Origin: Niebla homalea
Lineage: Eukaryota; Ascomycota; Lecanoromycetes; Lecanorales; Ramalinaceae
NCBI GenBank assembly: GCA_019925105.1
Contig: JAHGAU010000023.1
Coordinates: forward strand, 496,001 to 560,000
Reading direction: 5' to 3'
DNA length: 64,000 nt
Positions 1 to 13,014 of the stretch are shown here, in pieces. The notes beneath the pieces are model-generated. The model saw nothing but the letters and a program-made list of their open reading frames with translations. It did not search any database and had not been told where the DNA came from. Within the stretch, counting starts at the first letter, position 1; every line of letters starts with the position of its first letter. The translations under genes and the position numbers were made by a program.

Positions 1-120
1 AAGGCTCGCCCTCGAGTTTGTAAGTACGTTAAAAAGGAAAAATTTTAAATTTAAAACCACCCCTCTTACCCATTATTTATGGGCCGGATAACTGAAGTGA
101 GGTCTATATATTACTTAGCT
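1..120. other. AT-rich edge sequence, no gene seen
   Basis: No reading frame or known element end is recognisable. It lies between the window edge and the 49-bp minisatellite and may still belong to the 3' part of Gypsy A, whose left LTR was not found in the window. Confidence 0.4.
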
Positions 121-404
121 TACCCGTTACTGGTTAACCGGGTAAATGGTATAAGAATATTACCCAGGTTACCCGTTACTGGTTAACCGGGTAAGTAATA
201 TAAGAATATTACCCAGGTTACCCGTCACTGGTTAACCGGGTAAGTAATATAAGAATATTACCCAGGTTATCCGTCACTGGTTAACCGGGTAAGTAATATA
301 AGAATATTACCCAGGTTATCCGTCACTGGTTAACCGGGTAAGTAATGTAAGAATATTACCCAGGTTACCCGTTACTGGTTGACCGGGTGAGTAATATAAG
401 AATT
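121..404. repeat. 49-bp minisatellite, about 5.8 copies
   Basis: Units start at 121, 170, 219, 268, 317 and 366 and are nearly identical, differing mainly by C/T and G/A transitions. Each holds the perfect palindrome GGTTAACC and a GGGTAA arm facing a TTACCC arm about 20 bases later, so each unit can fold into a hairpin. The last unit is cut short near 404. It is not a telomere repeat. It may be a tandem repeat inside the untranslated 3' part of Gypsy A or independent satellite DNA. Confidence 0.9.
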
Positions 405-999
405 ACAGGGGTAATATCGTAGCGGTAGCCTTTATAATGGGCCCTAAAACGCGATTTCGTCCGGGGGGTTCCGGGGCAGGTATCGTTTTTTACGATTTAC
501 CCCCTTTTTAAAATATTTTTTCAACCTTATTACCTTATATACTAAATTTATATTAATAAAAAAGCGTATAATCCATATAAATAAGTAATATTAATAATAG
601 TTATTTCAATAACTTCGGGGAGCTATAAGGCCATTTTAAAGGGCCCTTAAGCCCAGTAAAGACGTAATATACGGCCTACGATATTGAGTTTTAAGCTTAA
701 TAAGATTATTATTTAATTTAAACGTTTAGGATAGCCCTTAAAGGTTACCTTAAATATAGCGATATCAGTTGGATTTCCGGGTTATAATCCGGGCTTATTC
801 GGGTACTTTTTATAAAAAACTTTAATTAATTTTTAAGTATAAAGGAATTCTCCTATATTAACGTAATATTAAATATTATCCGGGGATAAGTTTATTTATT
901 TAACCTTATATTATAGCCTTTATTTTCGGCCGGTACGCCGGGAATTAATAATTTCTTTAAGCTCTTATTCCTTAATACTTTTTTCATGCATAATAATAA

Positions 1000-3900
1000 G
1001 TTTAAGGAAATTAATTTATCCCGGTAATAATAGTTTCTTTTCGATCGGGATACGGGTTAAATTATTTATATAAAAAATAAAATAAATTTAAAAGGTATTT
1101 AAAATATTTAATTTATAAAAGGAATAATATTATTTAAGGATAATATAGGGATTTAAGCGTTTATAGTTTAGTTTTTTATTAAATTAATTAATTATTAAAT
1201 ACTTAGTATTTACGTAAACCTTATTATTTATTTTAAACTTTACGTCCTGGTATTAACGGTTAACTTACTTAAATATATTATCGTAAGTTTTATTTAAATT
1301 AAAACGTATTATATTAGGAATTTCTTATATAGTTTTAATAATATTAATAACTTTTTTAACTTAAAGTTATTTATAAACGGTAATATATTTAATATTATCG
1401 AGATTAAATAATATCCTTAAGTAAAAGCCCTTATTAAAGTAAAAAAATATTATTTTAATTAATCGATTTAAATTATTATTATCCGTAAATACTATTATAA
1501 ATAATTATTATACTTAATTATCTTATAAATAATTTACGTAAGTCCGGAGTCCTTACTTTACCTTTTAATTCATTCTTTTAATTTAACCGTTACTTTTAAC
1601 GTAATAAAAAATTAAAGTCCGGGGATCGATTTTAAGTTAATATAATAAAAAGCGCTATATTTTATTAATAAATTACGGGCCGTAATTTAAAATAATATTA
1701 TCTAGAAGGCCATAATATATTTTAATACTTCCTTAATAAAAAGCCAGGTTATTTCCTTAACGGAAATCTTTTCCTTTTTAATATAATAAGGGATATAGTA
1801 TTAACCTTTAAATAATATATAGATTACGGTAAGGATAACGTTTATATTTTTATACTTAAGTAATCCGGTAATAAAGTTAATTAAAAGATTAACTTATCTT
1901 TATTCCGGGATTTTTAATTAATAAAGTAATTTTATAGGCTTTTATCGTAAGGCCTTAAACCGAAAATAAATATTATAATTTAAAATATAACGGTTAATAT
2001 TATCCTATAAAGTAAGTTAAAAGAAGTACCGGAAAATAAGTTTAATCGTATAATCCCGGCCGGGGTAATTATTAATTAATTTATTATAAGTATACTTTAA
2101 GATCTCCGTAATAAACGGTATTAATATTTATAATTTATTTTTATTAATAAAGATATCGGATTAAACCTTAGTACGGATTAAAAATACGCCTTTAAAATTA
2201 AATAATTCATCCTCCGTAATTACTTTTTTGAACTCCATTAAGCCTTTATTAATATAGTTAGCTTTACGGATCTACTTATAAAACTTAAGTTTTTTAGGGA
2301 TTAAATAGGCTGGTACCGGTATTTCTTCCCCCTTATTTAAGGTTAAGACCTTAAGACGTTTAAGGGGTAAAACGGTTTAAAATTAATTTTTAACCCTATT
2401 ATCGTCGTTACTTTAAAGTCAATAGTTGGGTATTTAAATAAAGGCGTTAACCTTATTATTTTATTTACCCGGGCGGTAAATAACCTTAAAATTAAACTTA
2501 AAGAGGATATTAAGGTACCTTATTTAACGTTTTATAAGCTTTTAACTTTTAATAAAGTACTTTAAGGTTTAATTATCGTTAAAAATACGGAAAAGCTTTT
2601 TATTATTTTTAATTTTAAGTATTAATTTTTTAAGTACTTAATAATAATAAAAAGCTCCTTATTATAAATATTATAATTATACTTAATTAATAATATACTC
2701 TTAAAATAATAAGTTATTAAGTATAATTCCTTAACCTTATTATATTAAGAAAGAATACCGTTAAAAACGTAATTTAAAAAGTTAATCTTAAGGATCGTTT
2801 CTTTATTAAGATCGTAATAAATTAATATAAAGGCCGTAATAAGAGTTTCTTTAAGTATTATATAAGCCTTTTAATACTCCGGGGATTATATAAATAAAGT
2901 TTCCTTTTTAATAAGCTTTAAAAAAGGTTTTATTATTTTAAAGAATTAAAGAATAAATCTTTAATAAAAGTTATAAAAGTTAATAAATCTTTAAAGGGCC
3001 TTTAAGTTAATAAAAACCGGTTAATCCTTAATTTTATTTACTTTATTAAGGTCCACTTTTAACCCATTAATAATAAGGATAAAACATAAAAACTTAATTT
3101 ATTAAACTCTAAATTTATACTTCCGGATATCTACTTATAAGCCGGCGTTACGTAAACGCTTTAATATTAAGCGTATATATCGGATATATTTTTTCTTAAT
3201 AACGTTCTAAATAATAATATTATTTAAGTAAGCCTAAATAAAGATATTTATATAATTAAATAAAACCTTATTTATATATTATTAATATAAGGCGGGGTTA
3301 TTAATTAAGCCGAAAAATATAACTTTATACTTAAAGGCACTTAACGAAGTAATAAATATTATAAAGTCTTTATTCTCCGGGTATATATAAAGCTTATTAA
3401 AGGTTATAATAATATTTAAGCGGATAATCTATTTATAACCGGTAATTCAAGATAATACCTTTTTTATTAAAGGAATAAGGTATTAATTCCTTTTAATAAT
3501 AACGTTAATATTACGGTAATCCACGTATAGTCGTAAGTCACCATTAAACTTAAGGGTAAAAAGGATAAAGGATCTATAAAGGGCTTTATTAAGCTTAATA
3601 AATCCTTTTTTTAAGTTCTTAATAATATACTTTTTTAATTTCTAAAGCTTATAACCTAAAAGTAAATAAATATAACTTTGGGGGGGACTTTTTTCTGAGG
3701 TTAAGTTAATCTTATAATTATAGTCTTAATATAAGGGTAACTTATTTACCGTTACGTAATTAAAGATATCCTTAAAATCGTAATATTCCGCTGGAAGTTT
3801 AACCGTAATCTTATTTATAAAAGTTATTTCTTACGTAAAGTTATTTTTATAAATTATTATAGTAGAAATATTAATTAAGGTATTATTAAAGAAATCTAAA

Positions 3901-4200
3901 TAATTAATTGAATCCGTTATTAAAATATAAAAAATTTAAATCTTTTTCTCTTTTTAAGTCCTTATAATAATATAAAAGGCCGCTGTATTAATAGTTTTAA
4001 TTAAAAAAAGCTTTTTTTCTTTAATAAGTTTTAAGAAAAAAAGATTATTTAATGGTTTCTTTTTTTTTCCCTGGGGTTTTAATAGCTTTAATCTCTTACT
4101 TTTTAAGAGTATATTTAAGGCTTAATAAATTAAGGCTATAATCCGAAAAAACTCCGGAATAAACTTCGTATTTTAATAATTAATTTTATTATAATTATAT
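1000..4200 (-). pseudogene. Gypsy A pol remnant (RT, integrase)
   Basis: Reading the minus strand and allowing for C-to-T/G-to-A changes, the order is reverse transcriptase then integrase, as in Ty3/Gypsy. Near 3520-3545 the frame reads G-D-L-R-L-Y-V-D-Y-R, the first RT block. The catalytic YLDD is Y-L-N-N at 3219-3230 (both Asp codons GAC/GAT changed to AAT), and the F-G-L-x-N-x-P-A block sits just before it. Around 1.6-2.0 kb an integrase core with the N-F-I-T-G-L-L segment (former D-F-I-T-G-L-P) can be followed. Stops are dense, mostly TAA/TAG at expected Gln or Trp, so no product is made. Confidence 0.8.
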
Positions 4201-4498
4201 TAATTTAATATAAAGAAAATTTTATTTATTATAATGTAAATAAATACGTAATACCATTTTATTTAAAATTTTTTAAGGATCGTATTATATATTTTAAGCC
4301 GGATAATAAATATAAAAAATTAACTTTCTGAGTGGTTTTTTATAGTTATTTAGGGATAAATTATATAAATAATAAACCGTAAGTATTTATCCTTATAATC
4401 TTAAATAAACTTAAATCGGGAAAGGGCTAAAGAAGAAATTTAAAGTATTATATAAATTCATGGAACAAATTAAACCGTTATAAAAAAAAAGATACGAA

Positions 4499-6175
4499 TG
4501 GCGACGAACGAAGGGACCCCAAAGGTCTAAAACGATGCGTATACGTATAGCTTTAATAATAGTGAGAGAGGTATATTAAGTACGATAAGTAAAAGTAATA
4601 TAATAATTAAGAATAAGGTAATAAACGGGTAAGTAGCCTATATTAATAGAAATAGCGATAACGCGTATAAGTAATATAATAATAATAAGCCGGATAACGC
4701 TTAAAGTAAATAAGGGAATTAAGGTTAATAAAATACGCGTATTAAAACGTATAAAATACGTAATAATAAGGCGGAGGTAATAGGTAAATAAGGGGGTAAG
4801 AAGGCCGGTACGGTATTAATAACGAGGGATACAGGCGGAAGGAAGGGGCGGGAAGACTATAATAAAAGTATTATTAAAGGTATATAAAGGGGAAATAAAG
4901 TTAATAAAAAGGATAAAACCTTAAAGAATTAAAGGTAAAGGGCGGAAATAGAATATCGCCCAATAAATAAAGGCGAAAAAACAATAAGGGAAATAATAAA
5001 GGCCTTAAAAAGACTCCTTATAATAAAGTAAAAGGATATTACGTTAAAGATTTAATCGATACTATAAATTAAACTAAGAAACGTAAAAGACTTCTATATA
5101 AAAGTAAAGGTAAAATTAAAGGAGGCGGAGCGACTATAGGGCTCTTAAGGGGTAATAATAAAGGCGTTAATAAAGGGTAAAAACGGCGGTTTAAGGTTAA
5201 ATATATAAGGCGAAGGTATAAAGGCGGCGGCCCCTTAAATAAAAGAAAACTAGGTAATAAAGATAATAAAAAAAGTACCCGCGGTAAAGAATAAGGGGAT
5301 AACGGAGGAGAAAACGACCACGTTAAAGAAAATAAGGATAATAACGGTTTACCTATTTAATAATGAAAAAAGGAACGTAACGGTAAAAATAAACCCGTTA
5401 TAATTAATAAAAGCTTTTAAAATAATAACGGAACCGTTAATAAAATAGATTATTACGGTATATAAATTATAAAATAAGGATATCCTCCTTAATATAATGT
5501 CTTTAAAAATAAAAGAAAACTTAAAAAAGTTTAAAACTTAAGTTAATAAAAGAAAGTATAAGTCGGTTAAGGTTTTAAGGTAATTATTTACCGTTATAAT
5601 AAATAAAATATACCTTTTATATTTTAAGGAAACCGAAAAAGAAATTACGTTAAGAAATATAGAAAAGGAGAATACGGTTCTTTATTTAAGGCTTAAGATT
5701 ATTAACTATAGGCTTCTACCGGTAATAAAAAGACTTAACTTTTTAAGATACGTAAAAAGATACTTTACCGTTATATTAAACGTAACGTTAATTAAAATAT
5801 ATAATAACGTCTTAAATAAAAAGATTATTAAAAAGGAATCTTTTAAAATAACTCGGCTATAAAATAAAGCGGTTAATATTTATTAATATTTTAAGTATTA
5901 AAATTATAAATATATTATTATAAAATGCTTTAATATTATAAAATATATAATTTATATTAAGGGTTATAATACCTATAAATATATAAAGTTAATAATTAAG
6001 GGGCTTATAAAGGGTACGCTTAAATATATTGCGTACGGTAAAAAAGGATATCTAATATAAAATTCCAGGTATATAATAAGGGTTAAAGAGATTAAACGTA
6101 AGGAGACCCGGATAACCGTGAAAATCCAATGGTATAATATATATAAGATTAATTTAACAGGTTAATTAAAGGTAG
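4499..6175 (+). pseudogene. LINE 1 ORF1 (gag-like, zinc knuckles), broken
   Basis: The frame opens with ATGGCGACGAACGAAGGG and meets a TAA at codon 11. The same start is present in LINE 3. A basic Gly/Lys-rich stretch near 4960-5170 corresponds to the only sizeable open stretch left in LINE 3. Around 5890-6090 three degraded CCHC zinc knuckles can be followed in series, for example C-F-K-C-Q-N-Y-G-H type now read as Y-F-K-Y-Q-N-Y-K-Y. Zinc-knuckle ORF1 proteins bind element RNA. Product assignment is from order and motifs only. Confidence 0.7.
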
Positions 6176-6289
6176 TTTTAAAACGCGAACTTAATTAATT
6201 AGATAATAAAAGGTAAATAATAATAAAAAAAAGAAAGTTTTTTACGATCTTAACTTTAAAGGCTGGCCGTCCTATGTTTTTAATAATAA

Positions 6290-9200
6290 CCGGGAAGGTA
6301 TTAAATTAGAAAACGCTTAACTTTAATAAAAGGTTTATAATTTAAACGGATATAAAAAAGGGAGCTTTTATAGAAGTTAATAAATAATATATTAACGTTT
6401 TTAAAAGTAATATAATATAACGTCCATAATAAAGGAATTAAAGTAATAATATTAATATTTAAGTTTAAAGAAGTTAAGGACGTTAATATTATAGCAATAT
6501 AAAAATTACCGTATAATTTATATATATATTTATTTATTAATTTAAGGGAGGAGTTTTACTTAATTTTTAAGGGGGATAAAATAACTAGAATATATTTCTT
6601 TATAAATAAGCGGCTTAACGTAAATAACTAAGATATTACTTATTATAATAGAAACCTTTATATATTCCGTATTATAAAAGAAGGGAATTTAAAGGGCGAC
6701 CTTAATATTTATAACGCGTATAATCCGCCACCGGTTAATAAAGAAGGATTTTTTATAATATTATTATTTAAAGAGGTTTTAATTATTTTAAATAAATATA
6801 TATTACTTAAAGACTTTAACTTATATTACTATATATAAAACGAAGAAAAACGTATAATAAATTACGTTAAATCGGATAACCTATTAATAATTATTACTTA
6901 AGTTAATTTCTTATTATTAATATTATAAGGGATTATTATATAAGAAAGTCATAAATTTAAAATAACGATTAATTTAACCTTTAATACGGAAAAGGTTGCT
7001 GGCGCGGTTATAATATATAGACCACGAAAAAACTTAAAATATAACTCGGATTATATACCGATATAGATAACCTTAAATTAAACCGTTAATATAACCTTAT
7101 TATTACCAATAAGGAAGACGTAAAAAACGGTTAAGGAAATAGAAGTTTATATAAAAACGGAGGAAATAATAATATAATTTACGGACCTCCCTTAATTAAA
7201 TAATAAAGACCGGATTAACCTCTTTATAAAGCGAGTAATAAAAATATTAAATAAAATAATTAATAAGATTATCCCGATAATAAAACTTTCTTAAAGAATT
7301 AAAACTTATTAAAATGAAAAATATATAATTATAATTATAAAAATAAAAAGGTTAATTAAATAAATTTTTAAATATAAAAATTAAAAGATACTTAATTAAT
7401 TAAGGGTTACTTAAGAAAAAAAGGAAAAGATTATTAAGAAAGTTAAATAAATATACTTTTAGTTTATAATATATAACTTAACGGTTTTATTTTATAATAT
7501 CTAGAAGCTAATAAAATATAATAAAGAATAAAATAAAAAATTAAGGTTTATTTTTAAATTCCTACCTTTTAAGAAACTTAATAATATATTAATTAATATT
7601 TTTAACGGGAAGATTAAGGCCCTTAAAGGAATATTTTTCCCCTTTTTATTAAAAATTAATTTAAACGATATTAACGGTATTATATACTTTAACTTTATAT
7701 TAATAAATAAGGTAATAATATAAGATATAATAATTAAAGCGATTAATAAATTAAAGAAGGATAAAGCCCCGAAATTAAATAAGATTCTTAATAAATTCCT
7801 AGTAATAATAACCTTACCATTTAAAAAGGTTTTTATTCACCTTTTAAGTATATTTCGACGTCGGCTATTACTTATATAAGTTTAAGGAAATAAAGATAAT
7901 TATCTTTAAGAAGCTTATTAAGTCGGATTACTTTAAAGTAAAGTCTTATAATCCATTATACTTTTATATACGTTAAGGAAAGCCTTAAAAACGGTAATAA
8001 TAAAGATCTTTAATAACTATATAAAAAACTACGGACTTCTTTTTAACCAATAAATAAAAGTAAAGAAAAATAAGTTAATAAAAATAACCCTTAAAAAACT
8101 AATTGACGGCATATATACGGTATAAGGTTACGGGAAGAAGCATATTATAAGTTTTTTTTTTTAATATTATAAATGTTTTTAATAAGGTAAATTATTAAAG
8201 GTTACTATATAACTTAAAAAGAAAAGGATATTACTTTTCTTAATTAAATAAATAAAGAGTTTTTTAAATAATTAAGTTATATTAATTAACTTAGGATAAA
8301 AGATAAGTTTAATAAAGCCCATTATAATAAGGATTCTTTAAGGATTATTTATTTTTTTATATTATTTTTATTCTTTAACGGTTTTTTAATTAAAAAGCTC
8401 ATTAAATTAAAATAAAAGGTTTAAGTTAAAAACTTTATTAACGACGTTTACCTTTTAACTTATAATACCTTTATACGGATAAATTATTTAGAATTAAAAT
8501 AAGCTTATAAAGTTTATTTTCAGTAAATAAAAATTTATAAGGCTTAATTTATATTATATAAATATGAGCTTATTTATATAATTAAAAGCCTAAAATTATA
8601 TAATATAATAATTATAATAAACCTAAGTAAAGTTACGGTAAAGCCGGATATTAATATTAAAGTCCTTAACCTTTAAGTAAATAAGAAACTTAATTAAAAA
8701 GACTATATAAGAAAAGTTTAAAAGAAGATAACTTTATAAGAAAAAAACCTTATTTATCTCACCGTATTAATATAGGAAGCTACGTTATAAAAAACCCGGA
8801 TTATCTACCAGGCTATAATAAAGTTAACTATAATATACGCTACGGCTATTTAATATATACTTAAGGGTACTCCGAAATATAAAAAAAAGCTTATTTAAAT
8901 ATTATAAAAAGTCCAGAATCGGTATTTAAAAGTGGTTAACGGTACTTATAAAGCAACCTTAATCCCGGTATTAAAATCTAAAACTTTTATATTGCTGATT
9001 AAGGTTTTATTAAATTAAATAATCGCTTAAGTAAAATTAAAAAGATATATATACTTAATTACGATAATAAGAAACGGGCGGATCCGTTAGAATCTTAATA
9101 AGCTTAAAGTTAAAAGGAATAAATTAAAAATACTTATTTCCTTTTTTATTAAAATAAAGTAAAAATAAATTAAGAAAAAGGTTAATTTTATTAATATTCC

Positions 9201-10100
9201 GGAGGTTAACCTAAGCGGGTATAAACTCCTATTAAACGTAAAAAAGACCGAGATTAAAAGGATTTAAAAAGCGAAGGCTATAGCGATTACCTTATAAGTT
9301 ATAATAAAATAAATTAAACGTTAACGGAGGTATAAAGACTTTATATTTTAAAGTCGTTATTATTTAATTTTTAATAATAAAAAGATTATTAATAAGTATT
9401 TCCGCCGTTATAATATTATAAAAAAAAGTAATAACGCATTAATAATTTAACTCCGGATGGGTAAAAACGGTTTAACTTACTTCCTATTTATTATATATAC
9501 CGGAGGTTAAATAAACGCCGGATATAAGTACGGATAAAGAAAGTAGGATACTATATACGTTTTTATTTCTTATCCTTTATTTACGGAGGTTAAATTAAAA
9601 CTTATCGTAAAAGCTAATATTTATAATTACTGTTAAATATTATTTATAAAGCGAAATATCCGGGTAACCGCTAAGTTTATAATATCCACCGGACTATTAT
9701 TATAGTTTAACCTTATTATAGAGATAAACGAGATTACCGAAGACCTTACGGAAAAAGCCCGTTACCGGCTAAAGAAAAAAAAAAGGAACGGAAACCGGTT
9801 ATATTAATTATATAAACCGGAAAGCATCTTTTATAGCTATAAGGATATAATAATAGACGTTTATTAGAAGTCTTTAAAAAAGTTAATAATAATAATAATA
9901 TAAAAAAGGTATATAATAAGCGTATAAGTATTAATAAAAATATTTAAAGATATTATATAAGGTTAAAGTAGTATAAATATATAAAGGAGCGGAAGAGTAA
10001 TAAGTTTAAGGATAGCCCTTATAAAGACATAATTATAATATTACGGATTTTCTTAAGGGAGTTAAAACATAAAAAGTATATAAATAAATTATTATTCTTT
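6290..10100 (+). pseudogene. LINE 1 ORF2 (endonuclease - reverse transcriptase), broken
   Basis: An APE-type endonuclease is recognisable: L-L-K-D-F-N at about 6803-6820 (former L-L-G-D-F-N) and S-D-Y-I-P-I at 7046-7063 (former S-D-H-I-P-I, the catalytic His block). The reverse transcriptase active site reads F-I-N-D-V-Y-L-L-T-Y at 8434-8463, where one catalytic Asp (GAC) has become Asn (AAC). Tad-type ORF2 usually continues into RNase H; that part (about 9.1-9.7 kb) is too degraded to call. Many stops; non-functional. Confidence 0.8.
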
Positions 10101-10294
10101 AAACGGCCGTTAATATCCTCTACCTTAAAGGATAGAGGGTAAAAGCTTGGTAAACGCCGGTTTTTGCCCTGACGTTATAAGTATCAGGTTTTTGCGGTTA
10201 TTAATAAGATTAAAAGGCCGCGTATTAAGGAACGCCGGAATTAGCTTAACTAGACCCGTAGTATAAATCAATCAATCAATCAATATAAATTCAT

Positions 10295-12722
10295 AAAATA
10301 ATTCATTTATTAATAAAATAATAATTAATAATATTTAAATTAATTAAAAAGGATAAAAGAAAGTATTAATCTCCGTAATTTATAAACCCGTTGGCAATTT
10401 AGGGTTTATTATCTTAAACGTTAAAGGGGTCTTTAATACTTTTAGTATACCTAATTATTAAAATCTTAAAGTAATACGCGTTTTTATCCTTTATAATAAC
10501 TTCTATAAGGCTTAATCTTTTATTAACGGCCCGTCCGATTTATTAAATAAAATATCTTTAGGGGTATAAAAGATCCGGCCGCCTTAATTACGGGTAAGTT
10601 CTTCGTTTAAATCGGAAACAATATAATAAACTTAAATAAAACGCTCCTGAATATTATTTTAATTACGTTAATAATTAAGGTAATTAGCTTAAAAATAAAT
10701 CTTTTAATAAGTAAAATATTTAATATCCGGAGGGGAAATTAACTTTATAATGGTAAAAGTAATTTATTAGAACTTAAATCCTTTAAAACTTTTTATTCCG
10801 TTAAAGGATTTAAAGGAAATAATATAGGTTCTTATAATTTCCTTAATTTCTTTAATAAGGATTTTATTCGGATCAAAGGTTTTTTATTAATAATAATATT
10901 CCGAACGTTAAAACCGGTTTATTTTTTTAAGGTATATCCGGGTCTTATTTAGGTTATTTAAATTATAACTTCTTTAAAGGAAATTCTCGGGAAGCCGGTT
11001 AAAGAGTTGGGTAATTAATTCGCAAATTATAATTTTTGGGTTCCTCTTAAGATTTACGTACTTAAAGACTTTAATTAAATAAATAAAATTAAAGTAAAAT
11101 ATAATAAATTTATCTTTAATTAATATTCTTAAGACTTAAAAATTATTAATTTAATCTTTTTTTTAATTAACGTTTTTAAAAATTCAATTTAAGAAAATTT
11201 AAAATTCCTTAAGGGTTTAAAAACTTAATAAAATATTATTATTATATTCTGTTTTTAATTATTTAAAGACTTTAAAACTTAATAATATTAAAGTATAATT
11301 AACTTAAATTTATATAATTAAATATTAATTTTTATTTATCCGGAGCTTAATAATAATATAACGTTTAAAGAAATAATATTAATTATAATCCTTTTTTATA
11401 AAAGGTTTAAAATCCTTAATTTTAATTAACTTTAATTTCTTATAAAAGGTAAAGAATACTATAGATTAATAAGGTAAAAAGGTTAAATTATTCTATTAAA
11501 GATTTTTAAGCTTAATAATAAAATTTATATTTTAATTTTTTAATTTATAATTACGGATTTTTGACGCTTTAAGACGGTTTAAGTCTTTTAAAGGAGGGGA
11601 GTTACCGTAATTTTATTATTATAAGCGGGTAATTCAGTTTATTTTTAATTATAGGTCTTTCTTAATATCGTTTAATTTTATTTAAAGGACTTATATTTCA
11701 TTATTTACGTCCTTATAATATTATATACCGATATTATGTTCTTAATATAAAAGGTTTAATTACTTTAAAAATTCCTTGGATCTTTTAAATAATACGGATT
11801 AAAAGGTAAGATATACGTAAATCTTTATAAGGTATAAAATACGTTTAATTAATTCCTTTAAGGTAATACCCTTTAATTTATAGCGATACCGGCGGGTAAT
11901 ATAATCCTTATATCCCCCGTAATTATTATCGGAAACCGGGTTCCCGGTAATTAAGTAATCTATTGGGTCCTTATTTTTTTTACTTAACCGGAAAGGGGCC
12001 TTATCCTTAATAAATAATATTAATTAATTAAAGTCCTTTTAAGAACTGCTTTATAAATTATATTTTAACGTAAAAACTTTTAATAGAAAGGATTATTAAG
12101 GTTTATTATTTATAATTTTAATAAATAAAAGGTAAATAAAAAATAAATTAAGGTTAAAGAAAAATAAAGGTAAATAGAAGAAAAGATTAAGAAAAAAGAA
12201 AAAGATAAGTCTCTTAATTTTTTATTAAACGGATTTTATATTATAAAGGTAATATTATAAGGTAAAATAATAAAATTTATATTATAATAAGGTTTAATAT
12301 TACTCCCCTATATTATAAAGTATTCCTTAAAGTATTTTTTCTTTTAAGTATTAAATACCCTATATTATAAAGTAAGTATAAAATTAAATATTTTAATTAA
12401 AAGTTCTAAGGAGAAAAAAAGATAAATAATAAATAAGGATTCTATAGGCTTTTATAAATTTATTTTTAACTGGAGTTATAATAATTCTTTTAAGGTTTAT
12501 TTTACTTATAGTTTTTAAATCGTTTTATTAAAACTTAACCCTTAAATCGATTCTTTATATAGCTTAATAGAATTAATATTTACTTATTTAAAGCTATTAT
12601 AACCTTCCGTTTTAACTATTAACGTTTTTTTATAGCCCGTCTGGATACTGATTACTATACGTTTAACCGTAGTTACCGCCCGTTTAATACCGTTTTTAAT
12701 TATCGGCTTACCGTCCGCTGTT
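10295..12722 (-). pseudogene. Gypsy A 5' interior with gag remnant
   Basis: On the minus strand between about 12.05 and 11.5 kb a long Gag-like frame is visible, with the segment D-P-I-D-Y-L-I-T-G-N-P-V-S-D-N-N near 11.93-11.98 kb followed by a Lys/Leu/Gln-rich, probably coiled stretch. In-frame stops sit at positions expected for Gln. Nothing else in 10.3-11.5 kb was identified with certainty; by order it should be the rest of gag. LINE 1 cuts in at 10294/4450. Confidence 0.55.
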
Positions 12723-13014
12723 AATAAGTATTATTAATAAAAGCCTTTATTTTACCTCATTACTCTTTACGAGGGTATAAATAGGTTAACTTTAATATAA
12801 TATTAAAGTATAAGCCCCTTTAAGGTAGTTAAAAGGTAAAGGGTATATTACGTATAATTAAAGACATTAAAGTACAGAGGTATAAAAGTAAAGGGGCCGA
12901 AGGCCCTAATATACCCAGTCGGTGATACTCCTGGGTGCCGGATTAACCCCGGGCTTGGCCCGGGATAGGCCCGGTAGGGCCTACTCCTGAGCTACCAACA
13001 CCCCTGAACCCTGA
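12723..13014 (-). repeat. Gypsy A 5' LTR (probable), GC-rich start
   Basis: On the minus strand it begins TGTCAGGGTTCAGGGG at 13014 and could end at TTATTAACA near 12723, giving TG...CA termini. The first 130 bases are GC-rich and keep many CpA/TpG, unlike the rest, so this part escaped most RIP. The inner end is a guess because no second copy is in the window. Confidence 0.55.

Larger units (their letters stand above)
4462..10282 (+). mobile_element. LINE 1: full-length Tad-like non-LTR retrotransposon
   Basis: The element is flanked by the 12-bp target duplication ATATAAATTCAT (4450-4461 and 10283-10294) and ends in a short (ATCA)n tail instead of poly-A. It has ORF1 then ORF2 with endonuclease and reverse transcriptase, the Tad clade order. 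The 5' end and the 3' untranslated region match LINE 3 (minus strand), and the 3' half matches LINE 2. It is RIP-mutated throughout and cannot move by itself. It interrupts Gypsy A between its gag and pol parts. Confidence 0.9.
405..13014 (-). mobile_element. Gypsy A: RIP-degraded Ty3/Gypsy retrotransposon, split by LINE 1
   Basis: Gag-type sequence (about 11.5-12.1 kb) and pol sequence (about 1.0-4.2 kb) lie in the same minus-strand order on either side of LINE 1 and read as one element. The right edge at 13014 is a clear LTR start: on the minus strand it begins TGTCAGGG. The next base leftwards of the LTR's partner sequence is LINE 2 ORF1 homology, so the element seems to have inserted into LINE 2. 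No matching LTR was found on the left, so the left boundary given is nominal and the element may run off the window. All frames are broken. Confidence 0.75.
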
